In this document: positions 30,852 through 43,200 of the stretch, one piece after another
Numbering within the stretch: the first letter of the stretch is position 1
How the letters are laid out: each line of letters opens with the position of its first letter
From: Auanema rhodensis
Lineage: Eukaryota; Nematoda; Chromadorea; Rhabditida; Rhabditidae
DNA: 64,000 bases
Assembly (NCBI GenBank): GCA_964057225.1
Contig: OZ059898.1
Location: 7,068,001-7,132,000, forward strand
Reading direction: 5' to 3'
Notes under the pieces: model-generated
Told to the model about the DNA's origin: nothing
The model's database searches: none
What the model saw: the letters and a program-made list of their open reading frames with translations, nothing else
Position numbers and translations under genes: made by a program

Positions 30852-30914
<63 letters not shown>

Positions 30915-33900
30915 TTTCTCTTCTATTCTCTCACTCCTTCTTTGTTACAGACGTACACTCTTAGTTAACAATGAACCAGATTTTATACATAATAAAATTA
31001 AATTTTACGGAGATCATATTATCAACTTATCATCTTTCGATTTTTTCCTTTGATCTATCTATTACAAGATGAATTATAAATAGAACTAAGGGAAATCAAA
31101 CTTATAAGAGAAAAAGCTGAAATACCTTTGAAGCCATTCTTTAGGCTCTCCTTGTGAGTGCTTATAATGATTTTCAGCGAACGAAGCTGGTGGATGTGAG
31201 GTTAGAAATGGTTCAACAAGAGCTAGAGTATCCGTACAGTTTAAGGCCAGGCCGATTTCCTAAAAATAAATAAATAATATATTTTGACAAATAATGATAT
31301 AATATAACTATAATTTGTATTAAAGTTGTATTTTCTTGTATTCATCTTTACAGTATTCCAAAAATAAGATAAAACTTCAACATTTTTGTTATGAAAATAT
31401 TTGAAGTTTAATGATAAGATGATATTTTTATGTTATAAATCTTAGATATTAATATATTTTATAAAACTATATATAAAGTATCTAAAACATTATTATATAA
31501 TAATAATAATTATACGTTATACATTAAAAATATAATATTTCAAATATTATATTAAAAAGCTACGTGAAAATGTGAATATTAATTTGAAATGACCTATGAT
31601 GATTCAGTTTATAATATAAATATGTATATCATATATGTAATTACATGACTGAAACAATCTTTAAACTTTTTAGTGAGTCAAGTACATGATTTGATCGTTT
31701 GTTGATCTTTTCAGACCAAAAAGATATAAAATGCATTTGATGTGTAGTGTTTTCCTTTCTCTTTTCACTTCTCTATCTGTTTCAGTAGAAGAACTGACAA
31801 AGCTTTGTAAGTATAAAGATATATGGATATGTTGATTTAACTATATTCATATAAATTTAAAAAAAATTATGAATATTATAATATACATATATAGTATATC
31901 ATAAAGAATATAGCATAATAACATATCGTTATCCTTTTTATTAAAATATTTCAATTCATTTTAAACATTAAATTTGAAAAACGTGGTCCGAAAGTATTTT
32001 TATAATAACAAAACTAGATTATCGTACCTTTGCACTGGCAACAACACAAATGGCTAAACAGGCATAATATCGGGTGAGCTCATCAGCTTGTGTCGCAAGC
32101 AGGAAAAGCCATTCCGGAACCTAAAATATTTAAGAAATGATAATTGGAAATGATGATTCATTCTTTAAATATTAAAGAGCATTTTAATCAGTCTTTTAAA
32201 ATCAAAACTATATATAGTATATAACTATATAGTAATTAAATAATATTTGATAAATATACCTTTTTAGATATAATTTTCTTTTTTCCTTCACTACATGAAT
32301 AAAGACATAAATTACATAAAGCTAAGGCAGCATGACGTAGTGTGATTGGGGTATCCTTTTCACGTTTACATGTTAACAATATATGATCAAGAACTCCATA
32401 TTCAATTAAACTAAAAGAATTATATATATATTTATTATATAAATTATAAAATACTTACGTTAATGATGTGCTATTTGCATGTTTCAGCATTTTTTCCATA
32501 ATGCTTAAACTCATTCGTTGCTGTTCTCCATTCTTATTAAGCTTCATGGCCATTCCAACAAGCTTTTTAAGCCAACCCTATAATAATCATATCATAGGTT
32601 TTATAACATTTTTATAAATTTATTCAAACTAACCTTATTAACTATATATTCACGATTATTAAGTAACATGCACTCTTCTAATACACGTCCTGCAGCTAAT
32701 CTTACTGAAATATAATATTAATAATTAAACAAAAATAAAAATAATAATAAAGAATTACCTGATTCAGTAGTGGTTTGAGAAAAAAAAAGTTTAACCAAAT
32801 TATCAAGATATGTTTGATCGCGTAAATAGTCACATAAGGCTGTAGATAAATCATGTGAAACTTTAGCAGTATTCCATGCTTTTGTCATAACTTTAGCTAC
32901 TATAGTACATCCCTATAATTAAAATTATTAAAATAAATATATAATTATATGAAATAATAACCTCAACTACTTGTTCATCAAGATCAGTTATTATCAAAGT
33001 AAAAGCTTTATCAATAAATGATTGATATTTACTAAGTTTTGTTTTAAGTGTGTGCATATTGAAGACTTGCTCTGTATTTGATTGCTTGGATATTGGTCCG
33101 CCATTTACTACAGAATCTTGCTAAAAAAAGAATATTGATTATAATAAAAATAAATATTTAAATAAAAAATAATTATTTTAATTTTCATTATATCATCTTT
33201 TCAAATTACATAGCCATATTTGATATTTATGTTTGAATAATAGACGAGATGAAGATGATGAGCATATATTAGCTAGAGAATACCTGTGTAAGACGTCGAT
33301 GAAGATTTGTCATTTCGATGCCACAAGCACAGAATATAGATCGAGCATAAGAAACGAAACTATTAGAATTATCGACAGCGAGAACTTCAGATGAGATTGA
33401 ATTTAACAATCCCATCGACATACAATCAGGTGAACTTATGAGGAATGACGCATAAAGTAATCTTCATCATCATCTCTTTTATTATTATTTCACTCATTTT
33501 TTAAAAAAATATTTCAGACCAGCATTGTGGTTCTCGATAAAAAAATATTTGAACTACTAGAGAGATAGAGATGTCGATAGAGGTATATGCTAAGTCATCA
33601 TACAGAAATAACTCAAATAGAGAGATCATCATGAAAATGAATATACAACATCCCAATCGGATAGAACTGAATGAACTCAATCTAGAGAGTGCTTGTAAGG
33701 TAGAGTGATGAGATTTAAACTGGAATCTACAGTACACCCATTTTGTGACAATTCTGTTTCAAACTACGTGACATTCATGCTGATGTAATCGAATTGAACT
33801 GTAGTTCTAATCATTATACATATATTAATTATCCTAATATATGTTTCAATAAGAAATCTCTCAAAATTAAATGAATATCATAGTACATTAAAGGTTATTT

Positions 33901-36900
33901 TATTATAAGTTTTGAAAAGATTATATTAAAAACTTATTTATACTTTTAATATTATATAGTATAAGAAAACTTCTTCAAAAAAAGAAAAAAAAGTATATTA
34001 TACTTTATATGAATATATCCCTTAATACAATATAATTGTAGAAAAAATTTACATTTTTTTTCAAATTATATATTATTTTATAATTTTATATTATTTATTT
34101 AATAAAATATAAATTATAAAAATTGCTTTTCATCACTCACATAAACTTTTTGGCTATATGTCTAATTTTGAAACAAACTATTTAGTTATATATATATATA
34201 TATTATATAAAATATAATATAATATTATATATTTTATAGATAAATAATTATTGTTATATGTATATCTTTCCCAATTTAGAATATAATGTAATGGTCACAG
34301 CGTACCTGAATCAGATTGAAGCGATGAGGTGGTGATGATCGATCAGCTATGGGTGATAATTCTCCATCCATGTCCATTTCCGGACCAGCTGGTAAACTTC
34401 CGGCAGCAGAACCTTCAGACTGAAATTTAAAAAAATACATATATGTATTATTATTATATGTAATCATAATAATAATTAGAAGAAAAAGAATTTGGTTCAA
34501 ATAAAAGAAGAATTAATCTTCCGGATATTTTGATTAATACTTCTCATTGTGTATCATATTATCATTTCTCATCAATTATTTTTTTTTGTTCAATATAAAG
34601 ACTATTTCTTTTGAATTATTTTTCCAATAATCATTTTGTTGTTTCAGATTCTAAATATATTTCAGATGTGACGTCAGCGAATAGCTAATAATCCGTATTA
34701 AGTAACGATTAATATTGAATTATTGAACTTCAATATTATAACTATCATAACTATTAAATAAAAATAATTGAGGGAAAAAATTCGATATGAAAAGATTTGT
34801 TTTAAATGAAAAATAGGTAATAAGAAATTAAAGTTGAAACATGCAGCTTACTTTGAAACGACGATATTCAGATTCCTTCCTTTGAGCCATCGCCTCTTGA
34901 GGATTTGGTGTAGAAAGAGATTGTTGAAGACTTCTCTCACTAGCTCCCTATAAATAAAATAAATATAATATTTAATAATAATAAAGAAAACTTTTTTTTT
35001 TCTTTTTTTTAACAATTAAACGAGAAAAAAAAATTTTTCATTCATATTAAAATTTTAAAATGATAGATGATCTCGTTAGTAGTGGTAGTAGTACTAACGA
35101 ATTTTCTAATTCACACACTAAAACACTAATTCATTTCACGAAGATGAACGTAAAAGTTGATTCAAAATCAGAAGAAAGTATTAAAGTAATTTGGATAATC
35201 AAATTAGTTTTTGATAAATGATGTCATATGTTCAAGTATCATAGAAAACAGTAACGAAAGAACATTAAATATGAAAATAACAAAGAAAGATAGGAAATTG
35301 TATGAATAATAAAGAAAATAATATAGTTAAATAGAGTTACATCTATAAGTAAAACGTTGACTATGTAAGCATAGTTTCTCAAAATCATTCAATGATTTGG
35401 ACATTTGTTTGCCTTACATGTAACTTTGGTACGAGATTCGTCAGTTTTATGCGCAAGAATTTCGCAATGAATACGAAAATCAAGAGGAGAACCTATTTCT
35501 CTTTTTTTTTCTCAAAAAACGAAGTTCTTTGTTTTTTTCTGGGAGCTAAGACAGCTTATACTGAAAGGTTATTCATCTTTTCAAATTCCATTCGATTAAG
35601 CTTAGCTTCAGCAAGTCTACAACGCCCATGCATCCCTTTTCACTTCCCTCAGGTTATCGGATGCCCCGAGGGTTTCATTAAGCTATGGAACAGATTTTAC
35701 TAAATAGATTTTCTATTTTCAGCTAATGAGCTTGGTTTTCATTTCAACATCAGTAAACATTTGGTTAGATACATTTTAAAAAAAATTGAAAGAAAAGTTT
35801 TGGAGCATAAAATAGACTACGAATGTAAAATGAGGAAACTTTCTTCTCATTAATACAAAGAAAAAAGTTTGAGAAAAGAAAAAAACTTTTAGAAACGGAA
35901 AGAGACCTCGAAAAAGCCTCCGGAAATTTTAGGAAACCATTTAAGGATGTGAAATGAAGGCTCTTAAATTTCTATCTCAAATTTCATTATTTTTAGATTA
36001 TTATAAAATAAAATAAAAATATTATATGTTTAGATAATTTTTCAAAAATATACTTGCTAATTAGTGATATGCAAATTGAGATATTTCTTTAATAAATTAT
36101 ATAATTAACTAACCAATCCTGTTTTTCCATTATAATTTCCAAAAGAGCTTTCTTCATTTTTTCCATATTCAGGTCGAATTTCATCTGGTTTCAGAAGTGA
36201 TTCGTGTCGAAAAATCAGTGGAGTTCCGCCATTTGATGATGGTGTAGCTTCATTAGTAATGTGATTATTTGTTCCATTATACTATATTAATAAGAAATTA
36301 ATATAATAAAATTAGAAAAAAAGCTATAAATGTACATACCTGAGGATAAGGTGGAGCACTTTTTGGAGGTATTGGAGGCAGTGTTATTGCAGGAGTCCGA
36401 AGGCTATTTGGAGTCATAATTGATGTTGAATCTTCAGAACATTCATCATCATCTAACTCCAACCATAGATCATCAGTTCTAAATAAAATATTAAAATGAA
36501 GATTCAATTCAGATTTATTATATATTTTTTTTAAATTAAAAAAAAATTATTTTTTTCTATTATGAAAAACTGGCAAATATTCTTTCACCTTATTCCCAAT
36601 AATTTTTTTCTTATTCTTCAGATTTCATTGAATAATTTGTAGAAAAATTAAAATTTTCATTTTTATTTGTATCTTGAATGAAATTGTTAATATAACTATG
36701 TATGTATATCTATATGAATATCTACTTTATACTATACATTTGACACCTACAAATAGTTAATTTAACTTTTATCTATATATATATATATATATATATAAGT
36801 TAGAATATATAATTAGTTCAATGCTTCATTTTCTATTATAAAAATTTATAAAAAATTTATTTTTTTTTTGTTAAAATTAGAAGAGACTTCAGGGTATTTT

Positions 36901-37208
36901 TATTCTTTCTTTCTCATTTTCTTGTTTCATATATTGAGATGAACTAAAAGAAATGAAATATATAGATGTATGTGCTTATATGTGAAAGAAGCAATTAGAA
37001 TCTGAATGATGACAAAAAGAAAAAGAGAAAGACAAGAGAGAAAACCAAGAGAGAAAGAGAGAGAGGGGGGAGAGAGAGAGGAAGAGAAGACATATACATA
37101 TAGTATAGATATGTTAATTATGCCAAAAAATATTATAAAATCCAAAATTTTAGTTAATTTATATATTAAAAAAATGATATAAAATATTAATAAGAATAAA
37201 TGTATTAG

Positions 37209-37266
<58 letters not shown>

Positions 37267-40200
37267 AAAGAGAGAGGTATGTAATTAATTTAAAAAATAA
37301 ATGAATGATAAACTAAAATGATATCAATACAAGATTATAAAATAAAAATAAACAAATAGAATTCTATTAATCTGAAGAATAAAAATATTATAGAAATATA
37401 TTCAAACCTGATGATAAGATTGTGAATATTCTTGGATCTCATTTGAGGCAATTCTTCGATCTGAGAATTAGTTGTAGACATTTCGTTTTAAAAATTCCAA
37501 GACTTATAAGAATAACAGAATAAATGAAAAAATAGCAAATGAATGAAGGTTGATGTTCAGAAGGAAAAAAAGGGAATCGTGATCGTCTGATTCTAACACG
37601 AAAGAATCGAAGCTATAGAATGACTTACTAGCATGGACATGCGGTCTTACGCCTTTCAAGCAGAATATTCTCAAAGGGTAAGTGGAGAATGAAGAGACTG
37701 AGAAATAAAAGAAATGAGTCGAATAGAAATAGATGAAATAGGAGAAATATATAAGTAAAGATGCTCATCTTATCTTATAGATTATAGTTAACATGATATA
37801 TTGATTTAAAAAAAAAAGAAAAATGTTGAGTAAAGAATTGAAAATTATCTTTTCATGTTATCTAACTATAGTTGTATACGTTTTGCAGTTTCTTTAAAAT
37901 AAAATGTAATTATGTAATTAAATATTTTTTTCTTTTTAGACATATAGTTAAGGATATTTGTAAAATATATGTATCTTCTTTGTATATATTTTACAATACA
38001 TAGTATATATATACTATGTATGACGTCTGAATAAAATAAAAAAAAAAAAGAAGAAAAATCTAATTCAAAATAGAAGTAAGGTTGAAAATAGAAATGCAAC
38101 TGAGTACTATATTCGCAAATGAAAATAATCAGTAAAGGTCAATTACGTGGATGTTACGTGAAAACATGAAGCATATAATTGAAAATCTTTTTGAATTTCA
38201 GTTACAAAAGCATTTTTGCTACCTTAATGTAGTCGATAATATGTATTTTCATAATGAATAACTACATTTGAATTAACTTAAACAAAAAAAAAGAAGGAGA
38301 TAATTTAAAAAAACAATATATATTATACTATATGTATAGAGAATGTATTGAAATTTTTAAAATATTGTATATTTTATCATTTACTATTGACAATAAGTTA
38401 AAAAAACATCAAATTAACTAGAATTTTTAGATAAATAGTTCTGAAATATAAAAGAATGAACAGAAGGAAACGAAATACTCGACGAGAATGAGTCATTCTT
38501 ATACAACTCAGACAATCAAATACATCATACACTTGAGTTGAAAAATTCTAAAGATATCTATTCATATATTATTCAAAAAATATTTTAAATTATTTAAAAT
38601 AAAATATTTAAATAAATAATCAATTGATTATAATTTTGATAAATAAAAATAATTATGTGTATACATAATTTATTTTTAAAAAAAACGTGAAAAATGTTTT
38701 AGTTAAAAATGAAGTTTTGCCACTAAAAATGCCTATAAGCCGTGATGTGATCAAAAGGAATATGCAAAATTGTCAACTACAAACTATATCATATAAATAT
38801 ATATGATATAGTTAATAATACAGACTACTAAATAAATGAAGTTGATAACGACCATCGAACTCCACATACACGAGTAGAATGAAAAAGGTTAATGAGGCGG
38901 ACAGTTTACAACAACAATTTGTCGTATGAGTTAACAAGAAGTATTTACGTCAATTTTGCAAAAAAATTGAGATGAAAACCAAAAAGATATATACAAACTT
39001 AGAAAACGAGAGAGAAATAGAGAGAGAGTTAAGAAAACAATGAGACTATAGAACAGATTATTGAAGGTTTAAAGCAAGAAAGTATAGTTTGTTGAATCAA
39101 AAGATCAGAATGAGTAAGAATCAAGCAAAAAATTCAAAAGTAAACTACATAGAATGAAGCAGCACAGAAACAAGAAAACTTCTATATTTCAGCAAATGGT
39201 AATCTGTGTCGTCGATTTGTTATAACTAACTGTAATGAGTCAACAAGAGTTTTCAGTGGCAAACAATCTACAAAAGCAGGAAAAGATGAATCTTAACCTT
39301 CTTTTTTTATTTTTTTTTTCAATCAAAATGATTCAATGATTTAGTGATGAAACGAACATTTCTATTATTTAATTGAATAGAAATTACATGTATGACAAAG
39401 TAATTAGGTTTCTTTAAATGCTTGTTAATCACTAAATCTAAGTAAAAAGTATATAAATTAACTATATGTTCAAATATACATAAGAAGTCAATTCTTTTAC
39501 TTCTTGATCATTTGCTTATCTTTGCTCCGAATAGTTTGTAGATTCAATACAAACTATGACAAGTTGAAGGTTTGACAGATCATAGTTAACTATTTTTTGT
39601 TATATAAAATGAACGGAAAGAAAAAAAGGAAATGTAAAGAATTTAGACAAAAATTTGAATAAACATTATAAAATATTTTATAAATAAAATAATTTTATGG
39701 GTAACTTGTTGAACAAAAACCAAAAATATTATATAAATAAATATATACTTTGATAAAAAGGTTTATATATTATTGAAAATTTTAAAAAATATTCATAATT
39801 GGGGAAACAAGGTATGAATAATGAATAAAATTATTATTTTTAGATAAAAAAAAACAAAATAAATTCTCATAAATATATAGTATATTGAGTATATGATAAG
39901 CGTTTTAACATATAATATTATATACTAAAAATAAATTATTTATTATAACAAATTGAACTATGCTTTAAGGATGAATTGATTAAAAACCTTATTATAAGTA
40001 AATAGAGAAAGAGTAAAAGAATGAGAAAATCCGAAAAGAAAAAAAAACCGAAATTCAAATTGAATGAAGAAATTTCAAATTCAAATAATTAAAGTTTGCA
40101 ATTTTATTGAAAAGAATTGCATTAAACTGCTAATCTCTCACTAACCATTTGGCACAAAAATCGTTTGCAAATTCTTTTTTTTTTCAATGAAAAAGGTTAA

Positions 40201-43200
40201 AAACAACACAAAAAATGTTTATTTTCAATTATATATGAAATTGTCTTGTGAAGATGAACAAAAGGAGTTTCAATTTGATGTTTACTTAGGATTGTCTAAC
40301 TAAAATCATTTAGAGATCAATATGTGTATACATAGTATTTGAGTCATTTAAGAGAATTTTAAAAGAAATTTTTCTTGTTTTGTATCAAAATCTCATTTAA
40401 CTATGCATATAATTAATGAATCACATATATTATATTTAATAGAACTAACCTTGTTTGAACAAAAATATCTATATATGAACTCATGATGAGAAAGAATTGT
40501 GCAAGTTGGAATAGTAATAGATATGAAAAATAGTTAAACTAATCTTATACTACATAATAAAGAATAGATTAGTCCATATACAAGCTAGATTTAAAACTAA
40601 AACTTCTTATAAGAATAGAATAAGATTGAAATATGACCAAAATATAAAATATTACAAAGTTTAAGAAAAAGAATTCGAAAATTTTATGAAATTTTTGTTA
40701 AGTTTTAGCAAAAATAACAAAATGAACACAGAATTTTAGGGATTAAGAAGAAGAAAATCAGTTTCAGAATATTAGGCAAGGATTATAGAAAGGATAAAAA
40801 TAATATAAGAAATATAATATTATAAGGAAGAATAAAAAAAAATGAAAAATGACAAGTTGCAAGTTGCAAGTGAAGTAACTAAAGTCAATATTTAGAAGTT
40901 GCAAGATAGTTATTGAATTACTTTGTACAAGCAAATAGTTTTCGAATAGATTTCAAAGGAAGATAATGAAAAATTTTGATTGCAATGATAGCAACAGGTT
41001 ATTTCTCAGGACATAAACATGAAAAAGGAACAATAAGCTCAAATGAGAAATTGAAACAATGAGTCAAAATGATGAATAGTTAATTATAATTAAAATAGTA
41101 AAAATATTATTATATAATATAATAAAATTAATTATTTTAAATATATATGAATCTTTTTACTAAAGATTTTTGTTAAGGATAATAAGATAATTCTATGATT
41201 TAACGGAAAATCAATTGAAAATGTTATGACTCTTGTATATAACTTGATAACTAGTTTTTTTCAAAAGGGAAAAATATATAAAAAGCATTTATATTAACCA
41301 AATAATCAACTTACTCTTGAATTTTATGTAAGCATTGAAGAACTTTTTCTTGAAAAGGCGAATGTTGAGTTGGTGACTGTGCTTTCAAATTCGCTTTATA
41401 AGATAAAAAATGTGAAGATGAAGAGGACATCTCTTGTTCATTGAAAGTCATATTCAAACAATTTGGTCTTTCAATTATTTTGAAGATATCATCTGTTGCA
41501 GACGTTTCACCTGCATCTGAAGGTGATGTGCTACAGGCCACGCTTGACATATCAGCCAACGAAGATGGATCGTCAGATGTGGATGATTCAGCGGGAACAA
41601 ACTCAAATTCTGATAATCCATTATGTTGAAGACTATTGAATACTGTGCCTAATTTTCGACGAGATTGATAATCGTAATCTTCATGGCCCAACTCAATCTT
41701 ATGACACTCCGCTGGAGAAGGCATTCTCTTCTAATATGATATCAATTAAGAATTATTTCAATATTTTCAATTAATAAAATGAATATTGAGATTCAAAATG
41801 TGAGAAAATATTTGTAAAATCAGTTCTAAAGATTTGATAAAACAACAAAAAAATTGAAAATAAAACACATAAATGATCAATTTTCTTGTAAAGAGCAAAA
41901 CTTTTATTATCATGTGTAAATAAAAAAATAAATAATAATTGATAGCCAGATAAGGTATGATAAACTATATATTGATACTCGCTCACTCAATCAACTCAAA
42001 CATGAAGTAACATACGAATGTCGTATTCTGAATCTTGAGCACAACCTTACGCTATTTGCTCGATCGATTATCGAATTGAACTCGAAAATTGTCGATATAT
42101 GTATGTATGTGAATAAGAAAAAATCTTTTCTTATCAATGAAACCTTTGAAATTCTCTATCAAAATTGAGGAATTTTCAATTTATGATACATATTCACATG
42201 ATTACTTTCTTTTTTTTTAAATTTTAACTATTATAATATCATATGTGAAATATAATGTTTGAAAAACGAAAAAAAAATTAAAACTCTTGTTGCTTTTTGA
42301 GCGAAAAACTTTTTTTTTGCAAATTAAAAGGTCAATTTTCGAACAGCATGATAAAACCTAATACACAGGTTGTGGCGCGACCTCAACTTGTTTCGTTAAA
42401 ATCAAAAATTACGATTCTTAATACATTGAAAGAGGATGACGCCATTTACGGTGGAAATCAAATTTTTACGAACACATAAGCACTTAGATTGTGATAAATT
42501 TGATTTTATTGAATTAAAAATGATTGAAGGAAACGCTTTCAGTTTTTCTCATTTTTAAAATCCATTTTATAAAGAGCCCATGTGTGTCTGCTTATCAAAT
42601 CTTTTACTTTCTCTCGTTATAAGCTTTAATATTATAAAAATCATTATAGAATAATTAAAAAATTTTTTTTGTTTCAATTTAGATTAAAAACTTTAATTCA
42701 ACTTAATGAGATGAGTAAAATATGAGATAAATACTTGAAAATGATAAACAAATAGAAAAATATGTATCAACCTGATCTGAACTACTGAATATGGGAATTG
42801 CAAGCTTTTTAAAAAAAAAGAAAATGTTTGATCAAAATTATTTTCAATTAGACAGGAAAGAAGAGAAAGAAAAATAGAGAGAGAAGGAAGGAAAGAGAGA
42901 GAGAGAAAGAGACAATAGCCTTCAGATTGTCATTATAGACTTGATATTAATCTTATCAGTGTGATCAGTATACAACTAAACATCGTGAAGGTAATAGAAA
43001 TATGAAACTAAAGATGAGAAATGATGGATTTCAAATAATTGAAAACATGAGAATTTTTGAGTGAAATAACAACAACAGCTATATGAACTATGAAATGCCT
43101 TGTTTGAAAGAAGTTGAAAGAGTGTGAGATACAAATATTTAATTCTGATAACATGTAGACCTCACGACTCGATAAAGACTCATACCGGCTGCTGTCGGAT

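Noticed and set aside
30814-31053. 79-codon plus-strand open frame
   Set aside because: Its centre is the (CT)n repeat in a tir-1 intron; no splice or homology support.
35392-35703. 103-codon plus-strand open frame in a tir-1 intron
   Set aside because: No start context, splice partners or family resemblance; Phe/Ser/Arg-rich frame of ordinary intronic DNA.
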